This document shows, one piece after another, positions 23,030 to 29,616 of a stretch of DNA of 64,000 nt. The DNA lies in the NCBI GenBank assembly GCA_035651755.1, contig DASRFA010000013.1:434001-498000 (forward strand). Reading direction: 5' to 3'. The number at the start of each line of letters is the position of its first letter. Positions within the stretch are counted from its first letter, which is position 1. The notes beneath the pieces were generated by a model. The model had not been told where the DNA came from, did no database searches, and worked only from the letters and a program-made list of their open reading frames with translations. Made by a program: the position numbers and the translations under genes. This DNA comes from DASRFA01 sp035651755. GTDB taxonomy: Bacteria > Desulfobacterota > Binatia > UBA12015.

Positions 23030-24208
23030 CTATCCCGATCCTGCTCCCGGCCGCCACGCGACGCGGAGGGCGCGCGGCCGGCGCAGCACGCCGCCCTCCG
23101 GGGCCGACCCGTCGCGGTCGACCAGCCGGAGCCCCGGCAGGCGCTCGAGCACGGCGTCGAGCGCCGTCAGCAGCTCCCGGCGCGCGAGGTGCGAGCCGGG
23201 GCAGAACTTCGAGCCGAAGCCGAAGGTGACGACGTCCTGGACCGGGCGAGCGGGATCAAACTGATCGGGATCGCCCCAGCGCGCCTCGTCGCGGTTCGCG
23301 GACGCGAGGCCGAGCAGGAGGACGGTGCCCGCCGGGACGTCCTCGCCGGCGACGCGCGCGGCCGCGGGCGCGACGCGCGGCAGCGTCGCGAGCGGGCCCT
23401 CCCAGCGCAGCGACTCGTGGATGAGCGCCGCGCGGATGCCGGGCTCCTGCCGCGCGCGTTCGAGGAGCTCAGGCCGATCGAGGAGCGTCGCGAGCAGGTT
23501 CCCCATCGCGTGCGACGTGGTCGTGGCGCCGACCGCGAACAGGAGGCGCACGTGCGACAGCACGTCGTCGTCCGACAGCCGCTCGCCGGCGAGGTCCGCG
23601 TGGGCGAGCGCCGAGAGCAAGTCGTCGCGCGGCTCCGCGCGGCGCTGACCGAGGAGCGGGCGGAGGAGCGCGGACAGCTCCTCCGCGGCCGCGATCGCGC
23701 CCGCCGGATCGCGCGGGTACGACAGCATCGCGTCCGCCCAGCGCCGCATGTCCGCGTCGCGGGCGCGCGGGATCCCGAGCTTCCGCGTGATGGCATCGTA
23801 GGGAAGGACGCCGGTCAGGACGGTCACGAGGTCGGCGCTGCCGCGCGCGGCGAAGCGATCGATCACCTCGTGCGCGAGGTCGACGAGCGCGACCTCGTTG
23901 AAGCGCGCGATCGCGCCCGACTGGAACGCCGGGGTCGCGAGCTTCCGGTAGAGCTGGTGCTCGCGACCGTCCATGCTGATGAACGTCCGTCCGACGACCG
24001 GCTCGGTCGTGCGGCGATAGGTGAGGCCGCCGGGCAGCGCTTCGTCGTCTCGGAAGACGTCGATCACGTCGTCGAAGCGTGTCACGAGGAGCGCGGGCGC
24101 CCCGTAGAACGACACGCGCGCCGTCCGCCCCGCGCGGCGAAGCTCGGCGAAGCGGCGGTGCAGGTCGTCGCCCGCGAGCGGGTCGGTGCCGAGGTCGACC
24201 TCCCTCAC
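23030..24208 (-). CDS. Cytochrome P450 (RiPP-cluster)
   Basis: A 392-aa soluble bacterial P450: I-helix FAVGATTTSHAM, ExxR as ESLR, and heme-binding FGFGSKFCPGSH with the thiolate Cys at 336. GTG start at 24208, seven bases after the radical SAM gene stop, so it belongs to the same operon. P450s in peptide operons can crosslink or hydroxylate core residues; whether this one acts on the peptides is inference. No redox partner gene is present nearby. Confidence 0.9.
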   Translation of the reverse strand: MREVDLGTDPLAGDDLHRRFAELRRAGRTARVSFYGAPALLVTRFDDVIDVFRDDEALPGGLTYRRTTEPVVGRTFISMDGREHQLYRKLATPAFQSGAIARFNEVALVDLAHEVIDRFAARGSADLVTVLTGVLPYDAITRKLGIPRARDADMRRWADAMLSYPRDPAGAIAAAEELSALLRPLLGQRRAEPRDDLLSALAHADLAGERLSDDDVLSHVRLLFAVGATTTSHAMGNLLATLLDRPELLERARQEPGIRAALIHESLRWEGPLATLPRVAPAAARVAGEDVPAGTVLLLGLASANRDEARWGDPDQFDPARPVQDVVTFGFGSKFCPGSHLARRELLTALDAVLERLPGLRLVDRDGSAPEGGVLRRPRALRVAWRPGAGSG

Positions 24209-24215
24209 GTGCGGC

Positions 24216-26438
24216 TCACGAGCGAAGCGTCGCCTCGCGGAAGGCGCGCCAGTGGAAGGCGACCTCGCGGAGCTGCTGCGGGAGGCGCGCGAGCGACTGC
24301 GCGGGCGCGTGCCGTCGCGCCTCGCGCCGCGCCTCGGCGGCCTCGCCGTGCGCCAGCTCGGCGACGTGCGCGGCGCGCGCTCGCCACGAGTCGCAGAGGA
24401 GGAGGTGCGCCGCCGTCTTGCTGAAGGGGTTCAGTTCGAACGGCCCTTCGGTCGCGCGGAAGACGCGCTCGCGCGCGATCGTGTCGAGCGCGCGCTGGCG
24501 GCGATCGGCGGGCGCGCCGGCGAGCACCGTGCGCGGGATCGCGAGGGCGAGCGGCTCCGCGAGCGCGCGGAGCGGGGTCCAGAATGCGCGCGAGAGCCGG
24601 CTCCCGCGCGCCCATCGCTCGACGCGGTCCCAGTCGAGATCCGGCGTCGCGTCGAGCGTCCATGCGACGTCCCACGCGGTCTTCAGCCCGAAGGCGAAGA
24701 CGTGCGCCGTGCAGTGAAAGAGGGCGTGCAGGACGAAGCCCTCGGGATCGAGCACCCGGAGGGACCGCGTGCCCGGCACGGCGCGCGCCCGCGCCAGCAT
24801 GTCTTCCTCGGGGAGGCCGAAGGAGCGCGGCAGGATGCGCTCGTGGATCTCGATCGCGACGCCGCGAAACGAGACCGGCGCGAGGTGGTGCGCCGCGCTG
24901 CGGCCTCCGTCGCAAGCGCCTTCGAAGCCGCCGCCGCTCGCGAGGAGGTCAGCGCGGAGCCGGCGCGCGGCCGGTGGCGGCACGACGATGTCGACGTCTC
25001 CGGTCGCGCGGAGGCGCCCGCGGTCGGCGGCGGCCGTCGACACGAGGAGCGCGGTCCCCTTGAGCAGCACGCCGTGCGTTCCGATCGCGGCGAGCGCCTC
25101 GTCGACGCGCGCGAGAGCGTCGCCCTTCACGAGATCGGCGATCGCGGCGCGCGCGCCCGCGCGCCGCAGGTCCTCGACGAAGAAGCGCGGCGCCCAGCGC
25201 GCGAGCTCGGGGTCGTCGAGCGCGTGCGCGAGCGGACGGGCGAAGCCGCACGCGGCGAGGTACTCGGCCCGGCGCTTCCAGTCGAAGTCGGAGCGGCCGA
25301 AGACGCGCGCCGCCGCGGAGCGCGGGAGCGCGCTCGAGGGCGAGCGCGCGGCGTCGAAGAAGAGGCGCGCGGCCCCGACACCGTTCGCGTGGCGCGTCCC
25401 GAACTCGCCGTCGCGGCGCGCGCTCTCGATGACCCGCACCGTCGCCGCGCGCTCGGCCGCGATCCGCGGATCCGAGAGGCGCTCGCGGAGCGCCGCGACC
25501 GCGGCCGGATCGGACGTCAGGTGCAGGCAGAGATCGCACATCCCGCCGTAGCGCTCGCGGAACGGAAAGCCCTCGAAGCCGGGAAGGCGCGCGAGCTCCT
25601 CGCGGAGGCGCGTCGGGCCGAGCGCGCGGATGGACGCGACGATCGGGTCGTCGCGGTGGCGCGCGAGGAGCTCCGCGAGCGGCGCGTCGCGCATCGAGCC
25701 GAGCACGAGTGGCGACCCGGGCTTCTGGAAGTACGCGGGCCCATTGCACGCGGTCACGCGGCCGTCGTCGGTGAGCGCCGGGAACCAGGCGGCGCGGCAG
25801 AAGCCGGCGACCTCGCTCCGGAGCGTCTCGTTCCGGAAGGACTTCGCGCGGCCCACGGGCTGCGCGTCGTAGAAGCGGAGGCGGACGCTCGGGAAGCCGG
25901 TCATGCGCTCGGCGAGCGCGCCCACGTCGCGGTCGTCGGCGCCGCGGACGATGTTCACCTGGACGACGAACGAGATCTCGGACGCCGCGCGCGCGACGTT
26001 CAGGACGGGCGCGAACCCGAGCTCCGCCTCGTGCCAGCGGTCGTAGCTGACGGTCAAATGGCGGAGCCCGGCGTCGACGAGCGCGCGCAGGCGACGGCGC
26101 GCGTCGTCGGGCGTCGCGCCCCAGGACCCGTTCGTCGTCATCGCGGTGCCGATCCCGAGGCGCGACGCCTCGCGGACCATCGCGAGCGCGATCTCCTCCC
26201 GTAGCATCGGCTCGCCGCCGGTCAGCTGGAGGAGGCGCACGCCGGCGGCGGCCGCGTCGCGCACGGCGGCGAGGAGCTGCTGCGCGTCGGGCTCGTCGCG
26301 CACGTCGGGCCCGCTCACGACGCTGCAGTGGCCGCACGCGATGTCGCAGCGGCGCGTCAGCATGATGGCGAGCACCTCGGGCGCGCCCTCGATGGCTCCG
26401 GTCGCCGGCCGGACGGAGATGCCGCCTTCGGTCGCCAC
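24216..26438 (-). CDS. Radical SAM-nucleotidyltransferase fusion
   Basis: A 740-aa two-domain protein. N-terminal radical SAM domain: CDIACGHC (C31, C35, C38) binds the [4Fe-4S] cluster, GGEP at 74-77 binds SAM, and C214, C231, C301 and C304 form a SPASM/twitch-like auxiliary site. From about 380 the sequence matches the NTP_transf_5 family of RiPP clusters: LLKGTAL at 458-464 and GDVDIVV at 480-486 (two metal-binding Asp). GTG start abuts the kinase gene stop (TGAGTG). Fusion of a peptide-modifying radical SAM enzyme to this nucleotidyltransferase is unusual. Confidence 0.85.
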   Translation of the reverse strand: MATEGGISVRPATGAIEGAPEVLAIMLTRRCDIACGHCSVVSGPDVRDEPDAQQLLAAVRDAAAAGVRLLQLTGGEPMLREEIALAMVREASRLGIGTAMTTNGSWGATPDDARRRLRALVDAGLRHLTVSYDRWHEAELGFAPVLNVARAASEISFVVQVNIVRGADDRDVGALAERMTGFPSVRLRFYDAQPVGRAKSFRNETLRSEVAGFCRAAWFPALTDDGRVTACNGPAYFQKPGSPLVLGSMRDAPLAELLARHRDDPIVASIRALGPTRLREELARLPGFEGFPFRERYGGMCDLCLHLTSDPAAVAALRERLSDPRIAAERAATVRVIESARRDGEFGTRHANGVGAARLFFDAARSPSSALPRSAAARVFGRSDFDWKRRAEYLAACGFARPLAHALDDPELARWAPRFFVEDLRRAGARAAIADLVKGDALARVDEALAAIGTHGVLLKGTALLVSTAAADRGRLRATGDVDIVVPPPAARRLRADLLASGGGFEGACDGGRSAAHHLAPVSFRGVAIEIHERILPRSFGLPEEDMLARARAVPGTRSLRVLDPEGFVLHALFHCTAHVFAFGLKTAWDVAWTLDATPDLDWDRVERWARGSRLSRAFWTPLRALAEPLALAIPRTVLAGAPADRRQRALDTIARERVFRATEGPFELNPFSKTAAHLLLCDSWRARAAHVAELAHGEAAEARREARRHAPAQSLARLPQQLREVAFHWRAFREATLRS

Positions 26439-27371
26439 TCAGGCGTTTCCGGCGATCGCTTTGCGGACGCGCGCGACCATGAGGGGCAGGGGGCCGCGCT
26501 CGAGGTCCCACGCCGCGACGCGCGCGGCGAGCGGGGCGACGCGCCGGATCGCGTCCCCGGGATCGAGCCGACCCGCGGCGACCAGGTACGGAAGCCACGC
26601 GAGCACCGCGTGCGCCGGCGCGATGCGCGCGACCGCGCCCGGTGCGAGCGCCGGACGCGCGGAGCGCGCGAGGAAGATGACCGCGGCGAGGGTGGTCTTG
26701 GCGCGCCGCGGTCGGCCGTCGACCTCGCTCGGGTGGAAGCACCAGCCCTCGTCGGTCGCGACGCTCGAGCGCGCGGCGAGGATGCGCCGCCACACGCCGT
26801 CGCCGAGGAGCTCGCGGCTCGCGTGGCGGAGCGCGACCCGCCGCGGCCCGGGCCGCGCTTCGGCGCTCGCGAGGTCGACGAGGGCGACGTCGTCGGAGAG
26901 GAGCGCCGCGCCATCGAGCCAGGCGGCGCAGGCGAGCGACGACTTCCCCGCGAGCTGCGGCCCGACGACGAGCGCGCCTCGTCCGCCGAAATCGACGAGG
27001 GCGCCGTGGATCGCGATCGCGGCGGACGTGTCCGGCACGAACGCCTGGACGGCCGAGTACTCGACGCAGCGGAGCGCGTCGTCGGCGCTCTCCCTGTCCC
27101 AGCGCTCGCCGCTCGGCTCCGCCACGATGCGCCAGCGGGCGGCTCCGCTCGCGGACGACGCGCGATCGTCGCGCGCGACGGCGTCGCATCCGCGCGGCTC
27201 CTCGTGCGCGATCCGGTCGACCCGGAACGCTGCGGCGCAGCTCGCGCTCGGAGGTGCGGGCCACGTCGCGAACACCTCGCGCGCCCGCGCGGCGAGCGTC
27301 GGATCCGGCGTCTCCAGCCGGAACGCGAACGGGGCCTGACCCCATCGCACCGTCTCGATCGGAGCTCGCAT
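26439..27371 (-). CDS. HPr-kinase-like protein of a peptide cluster
   Basis: A 310-aa protein with the HprK/lasso-kinase P-loop: IHGALVDF, GPQLAGKSS at 137-145, and SDDVALV at 159-165. The N-terminal 110 residues are variable, as in the stand-alone homologues that phosphorylate a C-terminal Ser of lasso peptides. Here the clients would be the three small peptides. ATG at 27371, 35 bases after the PqqD gene. Confidence 0.78.
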   Translation of the reverse strand: MRAPIETVRWGQAPFAFRLETPDPTLAARAREVFATWPAPPSASCAAAFRVDRIAHEEPRGCDAVARDDRASSASGAARWRIVAEPSGERWDRESADDALRCVEYSAVQAFVPDTSAAIAIHGALVDFGGRGALVVGPQLAGKSSLACAAWLDGAALLSDDVALVDLASAEARPGPRRVALRHASRELLGDGVWRRILAARSSVATDEGWCFHPSEVDGRPRRAKTTLAAVIFLARSARPALAPGAVARIAPAHAVLAWLPYLVAAGRLDPGDAIRRVAPLAARVAAWDLERGPLPLMVARVRKAIAGNA

Positions 27372-27406
27372 CGCGGACGGCCTCGCCGATTCGCCGGACG
27401 GCGCCT

Positions 27407-27679
27407 TCAGGCTTCGTCGACGGCGAGCATCTCGTGCGCGCCGAGCTCCGCGAGGAACGCCTCGGCGTCGCGGCGCGCCGTCTCCCGATCGAGGCTCGGG
27501 TAGCGCTCGACGAGCGCGCCCATCAGGTCGTCGGCGCTACGGGCGCGCTCGAGCCGTGTCCAAAGCTCGGAGCCGCTCGGGTTCAGGACCAGCGCCTTCC
27601 GCGTGCGGCGGTGGTAGAGGACGAGCCGATCGCCGACCTGCGATGCGTCGACGTCGGAGCACGAGCGAAACCGCTTCAC
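27407..27679 (-). CDS. PqqD-like RiPP recognition protein
   Basis: A 90-aa PqqD-family protein (SDVDAS...GDRLVLYHRRTRKALVLNPSGSELW, then a C-terminal helical half with VERYPSL). PqqD-like winged-helix proteins bind precursor leader peptides and deliver them to modifying enzymes; in lasso systems they recognise a YxxP leader motif, which all three peptides here carry. GTG at 27679 with GAGG upstream. Confidence 0.85.
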   Translation of the reverse strand: MKRFRSCSDVDASQVGDRLVLYHRRTRKALVLNPSGSELWTRLERARSADDLMGALVERYPSLDRETARRDAEAFLAELGAHEMLAVDEA

Positions 27680-27712
27680 TTCGCCTCGGCTCCTCTACCG
27701 GTCACACCGCAT

Positions 27713-27859
27713 TCACTCGACGCTCACCCCGGCGTACGTCGCTTCACGGTCGAGGTCGTCGGCCGTGAGGACGCTCTCCACGCGAGGGCGCTCGTAGCCG
27801 GATGGCGGCGCGCTCTCGGGCGCACGCGCGCGGCGATCGCTGTTGCTCTGGTCGTTCAC
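27713..27859 (-). CDS. RiPP-like precursor peptide, copy A
   Basis: Forty-eight residues from a GTG at 27859 with GGGAG eight bases upstream (the longer reading to 27916 overlaps copy B). Leader GYERPRVESVLTADDLDRE then ATYAGVSVE. It shares YExPxVExV(L/V)TxDxLDRE and YAG with copies B and C; the N-terminal third is unrelated, rich in Ser/Asn/Arg. It precedes the PqqD gene by 33 bases. No Cys, so not a thioether type; Tyr, Ser and Glu are possible modification sites. Confidence 0.75.
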   Translation of the reverse strand: MNDQSNSDRRARAPESAPPSGYERPRVESVLTADDLDREATYAGVSVE

Positions 27860-27912
27860 GTTCAGGTCTCCCGCGCTTCGGTCGACGAACGACGGAGCGC
27901 GCTGGTGGGCGA

Positions 27913-28065
27913 TCACTTCTGCGAAATCGCGCCCGCGTATTGCGCCTCGCGATCGAGCTGATCGCCGGTGACGACCATCTCGACCGCGGGCGCCTCGTAC
28001 GGTGCGCTCGGCTCCCGCGGCGAAATCGGATGCGAGGGACGTCGCGGCTCCATGCGCGTCGGCAT
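27913..28065 (-). CDS. RiPP-like precursor peptide, copy B
   Basis: Fifty residues: ATG at 28065 (an in-frame second Met is at residue 5). The C-terminal half reads PYEAPAVEMVVTGDQLDRE followed by AQYAGAISQK. It is the most divergent of the three (Gln for Asp and Val for Leu in the leader motif) and the only one ending in Lys. It sits nine bases after copy C. Length below the usual gene-calling cutoff. The ribosome binding site is weak. Confidence 0.7.
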   Translation of the reverse strand: MPTRMEPRRPSHPISPREPSAPYEAPAVEMVVTGDQLDREAQYAGAISQK

Positions 28066-28074
28066 TTCGGTGGC

Positions 28075-28209
28075 TCAGGGGACCGGCGTGATGCCGGCGT
28101 ACTGACCTTCGCGGTCGAGGTCGTCCGAGGTCAGGACGGTCTCGACCTTCGGAGCCTCGTACCGCTCGCCGGTGTCGGCTGGGACGGCGCGGCCGTCACG
28201 GGTCGTCAT
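28075..28209 (-). CDS. RiPP-like precursor peptide, copy C
   Basis: Forty-four residues: ATG at 28209 with a strong GGAGGAGG upstream. Leader motif RYEAPKVETVLTSDDLDRE then GQYAGITPVP. First of the three peptides in the operon. The YxxP pattern is what PqqD-like proteins bind in lasso leaders; the short C-terminal segment after LDRE (about 10 residues) would be the modified core. No lasso-type large core, and no Asn-synthetase or transglutaminase-like protease nearby. Confidence 0.78.
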   Translation of the reverse strand: MTTRDGRAVPADTGERYEAPKVETVLTSDDLDREGQYAGITPVP

Positions 28210-28291
28210 CCACCTCCTCCGCGGCCGCGCCGTGCTGCGCGGCGTCGTGCGACCGGTCGATCCGAGCCCCCGTGCCGACGGTCTCTGCGCC

Positions 28292-28319
28292 AATATCACG
28301 ATTTTTCCGCGTGGATCAA
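28292..28319 (-). promoter_or_regulatory. Candidate promoter of the peptide operon
   Basis: An AT-rich island upstream of the first peptide gene holds TTGATC (28319-28314) and GATATT (28297-28292), 16 bases apart, resembling -35/-10 elements at 4/6 each. It would give a leader of about 75 bases to copy C. Weak matches; the AT-rich island within very GC-rich flanks is the main support. Confidence 0.35.
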
Positions 28320-28346
28320 CGACCGCCCGGCCGGCGGAGGGCCCCC

Positions 28347-29612
28347 TCACCACGACAGCGCGAGCGACGTCGGCCCGCGCAGGACCATCGACCGCCGCCA
28401 CTGCGATGCCGAGCGGTCGCCGTCCAGGTCCGGCAGCTCGCGCAGCAGGGTCGCGATCGCGATCTGGGCCTCGGCGCGCGCGAGCGCGGCCCCGAGGCAG
28501 AAGTGGGCGCCCTGGCCGAAGGCGAGGTGGTGGTTGTCGCGGCGGCCGAGGTCGAGGCGGTCGGCATCCGGGAAGCGCGCCGGGTCGCGGTTCGCGGCGC
28601 CGAGCAGGCAAAGGGTCACGGCGCCGCGCCGGATGCGCACGCCCGCGACCTCCGCCTCCTCGGCCGCGACCCGGTCGGTCGCCTGCACCGGGCTGTCGAA
28701 GCGCAGGAACTCCTCGACCGCGCTGTCGACGAGCGACGGATCGTCCTGCAGCCGGCGGCGCTCGGCGGGATGGCGGAGGAGCGCGAGGACGGCGTTCCCG
28801 ATGAGGTTCGTCGTCGTCTCGTGGCCGGCGCCGAGGATCAGGAAGACGAGCGACAGGAGCTCGGTCTCCGAGAGCGTCTGCCCCTGCTCCTCGACCGCGA
28901 CGAGCGCGCTGATCAGGTCGTCGCGCGGCTCGGCGCGGCGCGCCGCGAAGATCGCCCGCATGTAGGTCGCGAGCTCGTCGTAGGCGCGCTGGCATCCCGC
29001 GAGGCCTTCGGCGGCCTGCAGCGGGTCGAGGAGGACGGCGAGGGCGTCGGACCATTCCTTCAGGTGCGCTCGGTCCTCGATCGGGACGCCGAGGAGCTCT
29101 GCGATCACCGTGACCGGCAGCGGGACCGCGAGGTCCCGGACGAGGTCCATCGCGCGGCGCGACCGCACGCGATCGAGCAGCTCGTCCACCTGCGCCTGGA
29201 TGCGCGGGCGAAGCGTCTCGACGACGCGCGGGGTGAACGCCTTGTTCACGAGGCGCCGGAGCCGCGTGTGCGCCGGCGGGTCCAGCATGAGGAGCGTGCT
29301 CGTGATGCCGGCGACGAAGTCGTCGGAGAGCCCGCGGAACGGCTGCAGGCGCCGGAAGACCGCCGCGTTCGTGCGATCGACGGAGAGGCGCGCGTCGGTC
29401 AGTGCGGCGACGACGTCGTCGTAGCGCGCGAGCACGATCCCGCCGCCGAGGAGCGGGCTCTTGAGCGGGCGATCGCGCGCCTGGAGCCGCCGGTAGGCGG
29501 GGTAGGGGTCGCGCTGGAACTCGCGCAGGAACGGGTTGAACGGCCCGACGAGCGGACGGAGCGCGCGGAGCGGCCACTCCCACCGGACCAGCGTCTGGAA
29601 GATCCGCAGCAC
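28347..29612 (-). CDS. Cytochrome P450 (CYP107-like), next to carboxylase
   Basis: A 421-aa P450: I-helix ILGAGHETTTNLI, EEFLR, and FGQGAHFCLGAALAR with heme Cys at 372. It starts four bases after the stop of the acyl-CoA carboxylase gene (same strand), so the two are co-transcribed, and it ends 137 bases before the peptide genes. It may act on acyl chains or on the peptide; no redox partner is seen. ATG with no clear ribosome binding site, consistent with coupling. Confidence 0.88.
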   Translation of the reverse strand: MLRIFQTLVRWEWPLRALRPLVGPFNPFLREFQRDPYPAYRRLQARDRPLKSPLLGGGIVLARYDDVVAALTDARLSVDRTNAAVFRRLQPFRGLSDDFVAGITSTLLMLDPPAHTRLRRLVNKAFTPRVVETLRPRIQAQVDELLDRVRSRRAMDLVRDLAVPLPVTVIAELLGVPIEDRAHLKEWSDALAVLLDPLQAAEGLAGCQRAYDELATYMRAIFAARRAEPRDDLISALVAVEEQGQTLSETELLSLVFLILGAGHETTTNLIGNAVLALLRHPAERRRLQDDPSLVDSAVEEFLRFDSPVQATDRVAAEEAEVAGVRIRRGAVTLCLLGAANRDPARFPDADRLDLGRRDNHHLAFGQGAHFCLGAALARAEAQIAIATLLRELPDLDGDRSASQWRRSMVLRGPTSLALSW

Positions 29613-29616
29613 CCCC

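Noticed and set aside
23030..28209. Lasso peptide cluster
   Set aside because: PqqD, kinase and nucleotidyltransferase are lasso-like, but no Asn-synthetase-like cyclase or transglutaminase-like protease is present, and the cores are too short.
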